The notes under the pieces were generated by a model. It made no database searches, was not told the DNA's origin, and was given only the letters and a program-made list of their open reading frames with translations. Shown here piece after piece: positions 42,316 to 52,390 of a DNA stretch of 64,000 nucleotides. Location of the stretch: the NCBI GenBank assembly GCA_951813555.1, contig OX638344.1, forward strand, positions 2,385,076 through 2,449,075, given 5' to 3'. This DNA comes from an uncultured Acidimicrobiales bacterium (GTDB lineage: Bacteria; Actinomycetota; Acidimicrobiia; Acidimicrobiales; Bin134). A program made the position numbers and the translations under genes. The number at the start of each line of letters is the position of its first letter. The stretch's first letter is position 1.

Positions 42316-45300
42316 ATGAGTTCTATTGGGGTTCGCCCCGCAATGTCCAGCGGCCACCCCCGCGCCCGGCGGCGGGTAACGACGTGGGCCGCGCTTGGCG
42401 TTTTGGCGCTGCTGGCCACGCTGTTGACTCCGCTGTCCACTGCGAGTGCGGAACACGGAGAACCGTTCCCGGCTGCTCCCACTATCACATCGGCGACGCC
42501 CGGCAATGGGAGCGTCACGCTGACCTGGACCGCAGGCCACGACGGCGGCAGCACGGTCATCCGGTGGGAGTACACGTATTCCGAAGGGGACTCGGCCACG
42601 AATATCTGGTTCCCCATTCCCGGCAGCAATCGCAGCACTGACCGGCATACCATCACCGGTTTGACGAACGGCACGGCCTACGCCTTCTCGGTGCGAGCCG
42701 TCAATAGTCAGGGCAACGGTGTTGCGGGGGACATGTCCGGTCTCACCCCGACTACTGCCACGCCGTCTACTGTTCCGGCCGCGCCCGCCAATCTGGCTGC
42801 CGCACCGGGGAATTCGCTGGTGACGTTGACCTGGGCTGAGGCTGTTGATGATACGGCCGCTGCCGGTTTTGCGACGATCGATGGGTACGAGGTCAGCCAG
42901 AAGACCGGCGATGGGGAATACTCCCCTTGGGCCATCGTCCTTGACTCCACTACCACCGCTGGTACCGTGTCTTATCCGGTTACCGGCTTGACCAACGGCA
43001 CCACCTACCAGTTCAAGGTTCGGGCCCGCAACGCCAATGGCGCGGGGGCTGAGTCCGAGACGACGCCGGTCACGATCGCCACCATTCCGGGGCGTCCCCG
43101 GTCGCTGGCCGCGGTGCCCGGCAACGGCCAGGTGGCTTTGTCGTGGACGGCGAGCAGTAACGGCGGCTCCCCCATCACGAGTTGGCAGTTCCGCTTGGAG
43201 AGTGCTGCTGACGGCGGCGCCATAGGCGCTTTTGACGACGCCTGGGTCACCATTCCCGGCAGCGGTGCCGACACCACGAGCTACACCGTGGTCAGCTTGG
43301 ACAACGCCATGATCTATGCCTTCCAGGTCCGCGCGGTCAACGCCTTGGGTGCGGGTACCGAGGCTACGAGCGCGGTGGTGAACCCCGGAATGCCGCCCGG
43401 CGCGCCGACAGGCTTGTCGGGTGCCGCCTCGGAGGACTCCGCCACCTTGACCTGGACGCCGCCTCTTGTTGATGTTGGTGGTACCGACAGCGTCGATGAC
43501 GGCGGCTCCCCGCTGATCCGCTACGAGTACTCGCAGAAGACCGGTGATGGCGACTACGGCGAATGGACGGCCATACCAGCAACATCGGTTACCGACCTCA
43601 CAGCAACAACTGAGCAGAACCACACCGTGATGGGTTTGACCGCGGGCACGGCGTACCAGTTCAGGGTCCGGGCCGTGAACGCCACTGGTCCTGGTGAGGC
43701 TGCGTCGATGAGTGCCCCCGTGTACCCGGGCACCAAGCCCTTGGCCCCGGCCAACTTGAGCGCACGCCCGATCTACGACGCGGCCAGCGGCACGGCCTCG
43801 GTTTCCCTGTCGTGGGCTTCCGGCGGCGACGGCGGCTCGCCCATCACCAGGTGGCAGTACAAGACCGCCACCGCACTGGCTGATTTGGCTACTACGGACT
43901 GGGTGGACATCTGCGACAACACCACGGGCACAGCCCCGACTTGTGCGTCCACCACCAGCGTCACAGTGCCCCGTGCACCAGTCAATGGCACAGCCCCCGA
44001 CACCTTGACCCTTGTGGATGCGAATTCAGTTTTGAGCACTGATGAGCACCACTTCGTGGTCCGGGCCGTGAACGCCCGCGGCAACGGTTTCCAGTCGGGC
44101 ACCGACAGCGCCAGGTTCAGCCCAACTGTCCCGTCGGCACCTTCAGCCGTGTACATCCAGGAAACGTCGGCGGGTGCCGCTCCTGGCTCGTCGAGCGTCA
44201 CGTTGTCGTGGACGGCTTCGATCACCGGCGGCGCTGACCTTGTCCGCTACCAATATCGCCAAAAGATTGGTGACGGGTCGTGGGGTTCGTGGGAAACGGC
44301 CACTGAATCTGCTGACCTGGCGGACCTGGCGAACAACGTGCCTGGCACCTCGTACCAGGTCCTTGGTTTGAATGCTGGCACCGTCTATACGTTCCAGATT
44401 CGGGCGGTGAATGCTAGGGGCGCCGGCGCTTCTACTGAGTCCGAGGCAATTGTCCCCGGTGCCCCCGGTTCGCCTGGAGCGGGTTCCGACGTTGCTGGCT
44501 GTCCACAGCTCGTCGCAACGCCGGGAATCACCCAGGTCACCCTGGCTATGGTCGGCTCAGACGGCACCAGTGCGTGCACAACCGGCGGTGCCGCCGACAA
44601 CGTCACCCGGTGGGAGTATTCCTACAAGGTGGGTGACGGCGAGTACGGCAACTGGGCGTTCAGCAATGTCGGCGCACAGTTCACCCCGCCCGACGACAGC
44701 GACGAAGACGGTAATCAGATAGCCGGTTTGGAGAACGGTGTGGCGTACACGTTTAGGATCCGCGCTCTCAACGGCCCGTTGAGCAGCCCGATTCTTGAGG
44801 CCGACCCCGCCACTCCGGGTGTTGCCCCGCCGGCGCCGCTGGGGCTGACCGCCTCTGCCGGCGACGGGAGTGTCACGTTGTCGTGGACCTCGGGTGGCAG
44901 CGGCGGCCCGCCGATCACCGGCTGGCAGTACTGCGGAGGCGCCACTGACAGCGACGACTATGACTGCGACACTGGCAGTACGTGGACTGACATTGACGGG
45001 AGCGGTCCCGACACCACCCAGCACACCTTTAGAACGGATCCCGCCAACCCTGCGACGGCGCTTGCCAACGGCACCTCCTACACCTTTCGGCTGCGGGCTG
45101 TGAACGCCATCGGCAACGGTGCCAGGGCTCAGGCCAATGAGGTGACGCCGGGGAAGGCGCCGGGTGCTCCTGCTCGTGTGCTGGCGGATGCTGCGGATGA
45201 CGGCGAGGTGACCATCACGGTGGATCCGCCGGCGACAGACAACGGCAGCACGGTTGTGGGCTATCAGGTTCGCAAGAGCCAGGGCGGCGGTCCCTATGAC

Positions 45301-47169
45301 GCTTGGGAGGCTCTGGGCTCGGCTGTGAGCGCCGCGGATTCGGCGTCTGCGCATAGTGCGACGGTGTCTGGTCTTGTCAATGGTGTCAGTTACACGTTCG
45401 AGGTGCGGGCGGTGAATGCTTTTGGGCCTGGTCCGGGGACCGAGTCGAATGCGGTCACTCCGGTTGGGGCTCCTAGTGCTGGTGCGTTGGGCGCTGATCC
45501 CGGCGACGGTCAGGTGGTGCTCTCGTGGTCTGACAGCAGCAGCGGCGGCAGTGCTATTGCCAGTTGGCAGTATCGCCAGAGCGAGTCGGGTGGCGGTTAC
45601 GGCGCTTGGACCGACATTGCCGACAGCGGCCCTGACACCTCTAGCCATGTTGTGTCTGGTTTGTCGAATGGCACTAGTTACACGTTCCAGGTGCGGGCGG
45701 TGAACGCGCAGGGCGCGGGCGACGCGATCACGTCGGCTGCGGTCACTCCGGGCACGGTTCCGCCGGCGCCTTCGGTGTCGGCTGCTGGGGGCAACGGCCA
45801 GGTCGACTTGTCGTGGACGCCCGGAACCTCCAGCGGGGCCGGTCCCACCACTGGTTGGCAGGTCCAGGTTGATGGCGGCGACTGGTCCGACATCGCTGCT
45901 AGCGGTGCCGACACCACCAGCCACTCGGTGACCGGTCTCGCCAACGGCACGGCCTACACCTTCGGGGTGCGGGCGGTGAATTCCTTCGGTGCTGGTGCGG
46001 CTGGCAGCGCCTCGGCCACCCCGGCCACTGTCCCGTCGGCGCCTGAGGTTTCCGCTGAGCGCGGCGACGGCAGCACGACAGTGTCGTGGGTTGCGGGCGA
46101 CGACGGCGGCTCGGCTGTGGTTGGTTGGCAGGTGCAGGTGAACGACGGCGGCTGGACCGACGTCGCAGCCGACAACTCCAGCGTCTCGGTGGATACCGAC
46201 GACGGTTCCGCTTACACCTTTGGTGTGCGGGGCGTCAATGATGTGGGCGAGGGTGCTGCGGGCTCTGTTTCGGTTGAGGCCGGGTCTGCTCCGGCTGCGC
46301 CTGTGGTGACGGCGGTCGGCGGCGACGGGTCGATCACGGTTTCGTGGACTGCGGGCGACGACGGCGGCTCGACGGTGACTGGTTGGCACTACCGGATGAG
46401 GGTCGGCATCGGCGACTACGGCGACTGGACTGAGGTTTCGGCCGACACCGCCAGTGTGACGCTGTCTGGTTTGGGCGGCGGCACCGGCGTGTTGTCCTAC
46501 ACCTTCGAGGTGCGGGGCGTCAACGGTGTCGGCGCCGGCGAGGCGGGCACCTCGAACGAGGCTTCGCCGGTTGATGCTGCGCCGGTCAACGGCGCCTTCT
46601 ACTCCGGGGTGGTCACCGGCCCAGACTTCTGCGCCAACCTGTCTTTGGGCGGCGCCCGGTTGTACGCCCACGACAGCGACGGCGACGGCGTGGCCGACGT
46701 GTGCTCGCTGCCCTACACCCGCCGCGAGGCCATCGCCCGCCAGAACGCGGTGGAGGCCCTGGCGGTGCAGTATGGCTCCGAGTATGCGGCGCTGGTGATG
46801 GCGGCCTGTGCGGTCACCGAGGGCGACGCGGCCTGCGGCGAGGGCATGCTGGGCGCTCCTCCGGCGGTGCCGATCAACGACGGCGGCCCGTTCTACTCGG
46901 GCATCATCACCGGGCCGAGCTTCTGCGCCAACCGGTCGCTGGGCGGGCCCACCACCTACCCCCACGACTCCGACGGCGACGGCGTGTCCGATGTGTGCGC
47001 GCTGCCGTACACCCGCCGCGAGGCCATCGCCCGCCAACTCGCCGGAGACGTCCTCGCCGCCACCTACCCGGCCGACCTCCGCCGGGAGCTGGCGTCGGCT
47101 TGTCGGGGCCTGACCGGCGCCGACTACGGCGACGACGCCGACGACATGGCCAACGACGCCTGCGCCTAA
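42316..47169 (+). CDS. giant secreted FN3-repeat protein 2
   Basis: A 1617-residue exported protein with the same plan as giant protein 1: signal peptide ending STASA, thirteen FN3-like modules and two C-terminal Cys/DSDGDGV modules ending NDACA. The ATG at 42316 is chosen because AAAAGGAG lies 12 bases upstream; an in-frame ATG at 42241 would add 25 residues without a ribosome site. Modules 3 and 6 differ from protein 1 while modules 1, 4 and 10-13 are near-identical, a patchwork typical of recombination among tandem copies. Confidence 0.88.
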   Translation: MSSIGVRPAMSSGHPRARRRVTTWAALGVLALLATLLTPLSTASAEHGEPFPAAPTITSATPGNGSVTLTWTAGHDGGSTVIRWEYTYSEGDSATNIWFPIPGSNRSTDRHTITGLTNGTAYAFSVRAVNSQGNGVAGDMSGLTPTTATPSTVPAAPANLAAAPGNSLVTLTWAEAVDDTAAAGFATIDGYEVSQKTGDGEYSPWAIVLDSTTTAGTVSYPVTGLTNGTTYQFKVRARNANGAGAESETTPVTIATIPGRPRSLAAVPGNGQVALSWTASSNGGSPITSWQFRLESAADGGAIGAFDDAWVTIPGSGADTTSYTVVSLDNAMIYAFQVRAVNALGAGTEATSAVVNPGMPPGAPTGLSGAASEDSATLTWTPPLVDVGGTDSVDDGGSPLIRYEYSQKTGDGDYGEWTAIPATSVTDLTATTEQNHTVMGLTAGTAYQFRVRAVNATGPGEAASMSAPVYPGTKPLAPANLSARPIYDAASGTASVSLSWASGGDGGSPITRWQYKTATALADLATTDWVDICDNTTGTAPTCASTTSVTVPRAPVNGTAPDTLTLVDANSVLSTDEHHFVVRAVNARGNGFQSGTDSARFSPTVPSAPSAVYIQETSAGAAPGSSSVTLSWTASITGGADLVRYQYRQKIGDGSWGSWETATESADLADLANNVPGTSYQVLGLNAGTVYTFQIRAVNARGAGASTESEAIVPGAPGSPGAGSDVAGCPQLVATPGITQVTLAMVGSDGTSACTTGGAADNVTRWEYSYKVGDGEYGNWAFSNVGAQFTPPDDSDEDGNQIAGLENGVAYTFRIRALNGPLSSPILEADPATPGVAPPAPLGLTASAGDGSVTLSWTSGGSGGPPITGWQYCGGATDSDDYDCDTGSTWTDIDGSGPDTTQHTFRTDPANPATALANGTSYTFRLRAVNAIGNGARAQANEVTPGKAPGAPARVLADAADDGEVTITVDPPATDNGSTVVGYQVRKSQGGGPYDAWEALGSAVSAADSASAHSATVSGLVNGVSYTFEVRAVNAFGPGPGTESNAVTPVGAPSAGALGADPGDGQVVLSWSDSSSGGSAIASWQYRQSESGGGYGAWTDIADSGPDTSSHVVSGLSNGTSYTFQVRAVNAQGAGDAITSAAVTPGTVPPAPSVSAAGGNGQVDLSWTPGTSSGAGPTTGWQVQVDGGDWSDIAASGADTTSHSVTGLANGTAYTFGVRAVNSFGAGAAGSASATPATVPSAPEVSAERGDGSTTVSWVAGDDGGSAVVGWQVQVNDGGWTDVAADNSSVSVDTDDGSAYTFGVRGVNDVGEGAAGSVSVEAGSAPAAPVVTAVGGDGSITVSWTAGDDGGSTVTGWHYRMRVGIGDYGDWTEVSADTASVTLSGLGGGTGVLSYTFEVRGVNGVGAGEAGTSNEASPVDAAPVNGAFYSGVVTGPDFCANLSLGGARLYAHDSDGDGVADVCSLPYTRREAIARQNAVEALAVQYGSEYAALVMAACAVTEGDAACGEGMLGAPPAVPINDGGPFYSGIITGPSFCANRSLGGPTTYPHDSDGDGVSDVCALPYTRREAIARQLAGDVLAATYPADLRRELASACRGLTGADYGDDADDMANDACA
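42361..42844 (+). repeat. long direct repeat, copy B (paired with 37283-37766)
   Basis: See the paired copy. Identity ends abruptly within the second FN3 module, where codons change from GCCGCAAAT-type to GTTGATGAT-type sequence. Confidence 0.85.
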
Positions 47170-47227
47170 GCGCAACACCCCATAGCCGGCCCCGCTGGGG
47201 ACCGGCCCTGAGAAAACAAAACCAAAC

Positions 47228-47265
47228 CCGGCTCCCCCGGTTGGCCCAGCCACCGGGGGAGCCGG
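47228..47265 (+). terminator. terminator-like hairpin after FN3 giant gene 2
   Basis: The same 13-base-pair stem and 12-base loop as at 42141-42178, in a conserved intergenic block of about 240 bases. It is absent after giant gene 3. Confidence 0.55.
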
Positions 47266-47410
47266 CGCTTAACCCCTCCCTCGCTCGGGCTGAGGCTCGA
47301 AACTTCGAAATTATGGGGCGACAAGTTGATTTGATATGTTTTCGAAAAGTCCTACGCGCACTGCGCAATGCAATGATGTGCATTCCATGACAAAAGGAGC
47401 CTTTACCGCA

Positions 47411-50400
47411 ATGAGTTCTATTGAGGTTCGCCCCCCAATGTCCAGCAGCCACCACCGCGCCCGGCGGCGGGCAACGACGTGGGCCGCGCTTGGCGTTGTG
47501 GCGCTGCTGGCCACGCTGTTGACGCCGCTGTCCACCGCCAGCGCGCAGACTCCAACAGTGCCTGATGCTCCCGCGGTGACAACGGTGGCTGGCGATGGGA
47601 GCGTCACGCTGACGTGGACCACGCCCGACGCCACCGCTTCCGGTGAAGGTGTAGAGGGCGGTGGTTTCGACAACGGCAGCACGGTCATCCGGTGGGAGTA
47701 CACGTATTCCGCAGGGCCCGCTACTGACAATACCACTGCTACGAATATCTGGTTCCCCATTCCCGGCAGTAATCGCAGCACTGACCGTCATACCGTCACC
47801 GGCTTGACGAACGGCACCTTTTACAAATTCCAGGTGCGGGCCGTCAACGGCGAGGGACCCGGTGTTGCGTCCGCCGCTCCCAATATGGCTGCCAGACCGT
47901 CTACTGTTCCGGCCGCGCCCGCCAATCTGGCTGCCTTACCGGGGAATTCGCGGGTGACGTTGACCTGGACTGAGGTTGACCAGTTTTCGGCCGGTGCCGG
48001 TTTTGCGACGATCACAATGTTCGGGTACGAGGTCAGCCAGAAGACCGGCGATGGGGAATACTCCACATGGGCCATCGTCGTCGGCTCCACTACCGCCGAT
48101 GGGACCACGTCTTATCCGGTTACCGGCTTGACCAACGGCACCACCTACCAGTTCAAGGTTCGGGCCCGCAACTTCAATGGCCCGGGCGCTGCCTCCGAGA
48201 CGAGGCCGGTCACTGTCGCCACCACTCCGGGGCGTCCCCGTTCGCTGACCGCGGCGCCCGGCAACGGCCAGGTCGCTTTGTCGTGGACGGCGAGCAGCGA
48301 CGGCGGCTCCCCCATCACGAGCTGGCAGTTCCGATTGCAGAGTGCCGCCGACGGCGGCACCCTAGACGACGCATTCGCCGATGAGCCGTGGGTCATGATC
48401 CCCGGCAGCGGTGCCGACACCACGAGCTACACCGTGGTCGGCTTGGACAACGCCATGACTTTTAGGTTCCAGGTCCGCGCGGTCAACGCCATCGGTGCGG
48501 GTACCGCGGCTACGAGCGCGGTGGCGAACCCCGGAATGGCCCCCGGCGCGCCGACAGACTTGTCGGGCGCCGCGTCGGAGGACTCCGCTACCTTGACCTG
48601 GACGCCGCCTCTGGTTCCCCCGGGCAACACCGCTCTCGATGACGGCGGCTCCCCGCTGATCCGCTACGAGTACTCGCAGAAGGCGGGTGATGGCGACTAC
48701 GGCGAGTGGACGGCCATACCCACGGACAAGATAATTGGATCTCCTGTCGCAGATCCTCCTGTGCCACTCACGGCAGCTACCCTCATCTCGCGCACGGAAG
48801 CCGTGGAATACACCGTGAGCGGTTTGACCGCGGGCACGGCGTACCAGTTCAGGGTCCGGGCCGTGAACGCCACCGGTGCCGGTCAGGCCGCCTCCATGAG
48901 CGCCCCCGTGTACCCGGGCACCAAGCCCTTGGCCCCGGCCACCATAGTCGCACGCCCGATCTACGACGCGGCCAGCGGCACGGCCCAGGTTGCCCTGTCG
49001 TGGACCTCCGGCGGCGACGGCGGCTCCCCCATCACCAGGTGGCAGTACAAGACCGCCACCACGCTGAGTGAATTGGCCGCTGCTACTACGCTCTGGGTGG
49101 ACATCTGCGACAACACCGCGGGAGCAGATCCTGCCTGCGCATCCACCACCAGCGTCACGCTGCCCCGCCCCGCACCAACACCTGGTGGAGATTCGCCCGA
49201 TGGCACCCTCACGTTCACGGCCGGCAACGAGTACCACTTCGTGATCCGAGCCGTCAACGCTTTCCACGACGACACCGACAACGACACCGACACGGCCACA
49301 GGCGGCTTCCAGTCCGGCACCGACAGCGCCCGGTTTGCCGTGACCGTCCCGTCAGCGCCCGGGGTCGTGCACATCCAAGCGTCGACGAGTAGCAGAATCA
49401 CTTTGGCTTGGACGGCGTCGGTCACTGGCGGTTCCGGCATTACTCGCTACGAGTACTCCGTGAAAACCGGAGACGGCTCGTATGGTGCTTGGGTGGCTGT
49501 GGCTGGCGTTACGGATCTCATCGCCTCCTACGACATTCCCGCTGGAACCCCGCCTGGCACACCGCATACCTTCCGGGTTCGGGCCCGGAATGCCATCGGC
49601 GCCGGCGCCTCCGCCGAGTCGTCTCAGATCGCTACCGGCGCTCCCCCGACGCCTGGTGCGCAGGAACTCGAATCTACCCTCCCCGCCCTGTCGGCCACTC
49701 CGGGAAATACTCAGGTCACCTTGGCTATGGTCGGCGATACCGGTTCCGGCGGCGACGACGACTACACCCGGTGGGAGTATTCCTACAAGGTGGGTGACGG
49801 CGAGTACGGCAACTGGGCCTTCAGCAACCTCGGCAGACAGCTTGTCCTTCCCAATAGCGGCGTCATCGACGGTTTGGAGAACGGTGTGGCGTACACGTTT
49901 GGGGTCCGCGCTCTCAACGGCCCGTTCTCCAGCCCGATTCTTGAGTCCGATCCCGTCACTCCGGGTGTTGCCCCGCCGGCGCCGCAGGAGCTGACCGCGG
50001 CTGCCGGCGACGGGAGTGTCACGTTGTCGTGGATCTCGGGTGGCAGCGGCGGCTCGCCGATTACCGGCTGGCAGTTCTGCGATGCCACCACTGCCGCTGA
50101 TTGTGACAATACAGGTGCCGGCTGGACCGACGTTCCGAATAGCGGTCCCGACACCACTTCGCACACCATAGATGACCTTGTCAACGGCCTCCGCTACACC
50201 TTCATGGTGCGGGCTGTGAACGCCTTCAGCGCCGACAGCGGCGCTGCAGCTGATCCCTGGGGTGCTAGGGCTGTGGCCAATGCGGCGAGGCCGGGGAAGG
50301 CGCCGGGTGCTCCTGCTCGTGCGCTGGCGGATGCTGCGGGTGACGGCGAGGTGACCATCACGGTGGATCCGCCGAGTCCGGCCCCGGCTGTTGCTGTGAC

Positions 50401-52315
50401 CAGCTACGAGGTTCGCAAGAGCCAAGGCGGCGGCCCCTATGACGCCTGGGAGTCTTTGGGCACAAGCGCAAGCGAACGCGCGCCTTTGACTGCTGAGTCA
50501 AGCGCTGTGGTGTCCGGTCTTGTCAATGGTGTCAGTTACACGTTCGAGGTGCGGGCGGTGAACGCCTTTGGGCCTGGTCCGGGGACCGAGTCGAATGCGG
50601 TCACTCCGGTTGGGGCTCCTAGTGCTGGTGCGTTGGGCGCTGATCCCGGCGACGGCGAGGTGGCGCTCTCTTGGGCTGACAGCAGCAGTGGCGGCAGTGC
50701 CATTACCAGTTGGCAGTATCGCCAGAGCGAGTCGGGCGGCGGTTACGGCGCTTGGACCGACATTGCCGACAGCGGCCCTGACACTGCCAGCCATGTTGTG
50801 TCTGGTTTGTCGAATGGCACTAGTTACACGTTCCAGGTGCGGGCGGTGAACGCGCAGGGCGCGGGCGACGCGATCACGTCGGCTGCGGTCACTCCGGGCA
50901 CGGTTCCGCCTGCGCCCTCGGTGTCGGCTGCTCGGGGCAACGGCCAGGTTGACTTGTCGTGGACTGCCGGAACCTCCAGCGGGGCCGGTCCCACCACTGG
51001 TTGGCAGGTCCAGGTTGATGACGGCGACTGGAGCGACATCGCGGATAGCGGTGCCGACACCACCAGCCACTCGGTGACCGGTCTCACCAACGGCACGGCC
51101 TACACCTTCGGGGTGCGGGCGGTGAATTCCTTCGGTGCTGGTGCTGCTGGCAGCGCCTCGGCCACCCCGGCCACTGTCCCGTCGGCGCCTGAGGTTTCCG
51201 CTGAGCGCGGCGACGGCAGCACGACAGTGTCGTGGGTTGCGGGCGACGACGGCGGCTCTGCTGTCACCGGTTGGCAGGTGCAGGTGAACGACGGCGGCTG
51301 GACCGACGTCGCAGCCGACAACTCCAGCGTCTCGGTGGACACCGACGACGGCGCCGCTTACACCTTCGGTGTGCGGGGCGTCAACGATGTGGGCGAAGGC
51401 GCCGCAGGCACTGCCTCGGTTGAGGCCGGCTCCACGCCGGCTGCGCCCACAGTCACGGCGGTCGGCGGCGACGGGTCGATCACGGTTTCGTGGACGGCCG
51501 GCGACGACGGCGGCTCGACGGTGACCAGTTGGCACCACCGGATGAAGGTCGGCATCGGCGACTACGGCGACTGGACCGAGGTTTCGGCCGACACCGCCAG
51601 TGTGACGCTGTCTGGTTTGGGCGGCGGCACCGGCGTGTTGTCCTACACCTTCGAGGTGCGGGGCGTCAACGGTGTCGGCGCCGGCGAGGCGGGCACCTCC
51701 AATGAGGCTTCGCCGGTTGATGCTGCGCCGGTCAACGGCGCCTTCTACTCCGGGGTGGTCGCCGGCCCAGACTTCTGCGCCAACCTGTCTTTGGGCGGCG
51801 CCCGGTTGTACGCCCACGACAGCGACGGCGACGGCGTGGCCGACGTGTGCTCGCTGCCCTACACCCGCCGCGAGGCCATCGCCCGCCAGAACGCCGTGGA
51901 GGCCCTGGCAGTGCAGTATGGCTCCGAGTATGCGGCGCTGGTGATGGCGGCCTGTGCGGTCACCGAGGGCGACGCGGCCTGCGGCGAGGGCATGCTGGGC
52001 GCTCCTCCGGCGGTGCCGATCAACGACGGCGGCCCGTTCTACTCGGGCATCATCACCGGGCCGAGCTTCTGCGCCAACCGGTCGCTGGGCGGGCCCACCA
52101 CCTACCCGCACGACTCCGACGGCGACGGCGTGTCCGATGTGTGCGCGCTGCCGTACACCCGCCGCGAGGCCATCGCCCGCCAACTCGCCGGCGACGTCCT
52201 CGCCGCCACCTACCCGGCCGACCTCCGCCGGGAGCTGGCGTCGGCTTGTCGGGGCCTGACCGGCGCCGACTACGGCGACGACGCCGACGACATGGCCAAC
52301 GACGCCTGCGCCTAA
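47411..52315 (+). CDS. giant secreted FN3-repeat protein 3
   Basis: A 1634-residue exported protein. The signal peptide ends STASA, then thirteen FN3-like modules and the two Cys/DSDGDGV C-terminal modules ending NDACA. The ATG at 47411 follows AAAAGGAG, as in gene 2. The first seven modules are more diverged from the other two copies, with longer loops in modules 1, 4 and 7, while the last four FN3 modules and the C-terminal modules are near-identical. It is the end of the array; trpS follows after 75 bases. Confidence 0.88.
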   Translation: MSSIEVRPPMSSSHHRARRRATTWAALGVVALLATLLTPLSTASAQTPTVPDAPAVTTVAGDGSVTLTWTTPDATASGEGVEGGGFDNGSTVIRWEYTYSAGPATDNTTATNIWFPIPGSNRSTDRHTVTGLTNGTFYKFQVRAVNGEGPGVASAAPNMAARPSTVPAAPANLAALPGNSRVTLTWTEVDQFSAGAGFATITMFGYEVSQKTGDGEYSTWAIVVGSTTADGTTSYPVTGLTNGTTYQFKVRARNFNGPGAASETRPVTVATTPGRPRSLTAAPGNGQVALSWTASSDGGSPITSWQFRLQSAADGGTLDDAFADEPWVMIPGSGADTTSYTVVGLDNAMTFRFQVRAVNAIGAGTAATSAVANPGMAPGAPTDLSGAASEDSATLTWTPPLVPPGNTALDDGGSPLIRYEYSQKAGDGDYGEWTAIPTDKIIGSPVADPPVPLTAATLISRTEAVEYTVSGLTAGTAYQFRVRAVNATGAGQAASMSAPVYPGTKPLAPATIVARPIYDAASGTAQVALSWTSGGDGGSPITRWQYKTATTLSELAAATTLWVDICDNTAGADPACASTTSVTLPRPAPTPGGDSPDGTLTFTAGNEYHFVIRAVNAFHDDTDNDTDTATGGFQSGTDSARFAVTVPSAPGVVHIQASTSSRITLAWTASVTGGSGITRYEYSVKTGDGSYGAWVAVAGVTDLIASYDIPAGTPPGTPHTFRVRARNAIGAGASAESSQIATGAPPTPGAQELESTLPALSATPGNTQVTLAMVGDTGSGGDDDYTRWEYSYKVGDGEYGNWAFSNLGRQLVLPNSGVIDGLENGVAYTFGVRALNGPFSSPILESDPVTPGVAPPAPQELTAAAGDGSVTLSWISGGSGGSPITGWQFCDATTAADCDNTGAGWTDVPNSGPDTTSHTIDDLVNGLRYTFMVRAVNAFSADSGAAADPWGARAVANAARPGKAPGAPARALADAAGDGEVTITVDPPSPAPAVAVTSYEVRKSQGGGPYDAWESLGTSASERAPLTAESSAVVSGLVNGVSYTFEVRAVNAFGPGPGTESNAVTPVGAPSAGALGADPGDGEVALSWADSSSGGSAITSWQYRQSESGGGYGAWTDIADSGPDTASHVVSGLSNGTSYTFQVRAVNAQGAGDAITSAAVTPGTVPPAPSVSAARGNGQVDLSWTAGTSSGAGPTTGWQVQVDDGDWSDIADSGADTTSHSVTGLTNGTAYTFGVRAVNSFGAGAAGSASATPATVPSAPEVSAERGDGSTTVSWVAGDDGGSAVTGWQVQVNDGGWTDVAADNSSVSVDTDDGAAYTFGVRGVNDVGEGAAGTASVEAGSTPAAPTVTAVGGDGSITVSWTAGDDGGSTVTSWHHRMKVGIGDYGDWTEVSADTASVTLSGLGGGTGVLSYTFEVRGVNGVGAGEAGTSNEASPVDAAPVNGAFYSGVVAGPDFCANLSLGGARLYAHDSDGDGVADVCSLPYTRREAIARQNAVEALAVQYGSEYAALVMAACAVTEGDAACGEGMLGAPPAVPINDGGPFYSGIITGPSFCANRSLGGPTTYPHDSDGDGVSDVCALPYTRREAIARQLAGDVLAATYPADLRRELASACRGLTGADYGDDADDMANDACA

Positions 52316-52376
52316 GCGCAACACCCCTTGCGGTGCCGCTCTCCGTAGCGACCACCGATACAGCTTGTCCAGCCTC

Positions 52377-52382
52377 TAGGAT
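52377..52382 (+). promoter_or_regulatory. -10 box of a leaderless promoter for trpS
   Basis: TAGGAT ends 8 bases before the GTG at 52391. The same hexamer precedes the deacylase-like gene start at 15033. Confidence 0.45.
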
Positions 52383-52390
52383 GGCGGGCT

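Noticed and set aside
44557..47253. Long open frames antisense to the FN3 giant genes (898 codons here; similar at 40259-42091 and 50498-52324)
   Set aside because: They mirror the repeat structure of the FN3 genes, have Arg/Gly/His-rich composition and no ribosome site or family similarity. High GC and the repeat codon pattern explain them.
37283..47410. Long direct repeats as insertion sequences
   Set aside because: No transposase, terminal inverted repeats or target duplications; the repeats are parts of paralogous coding regions and their leaders.
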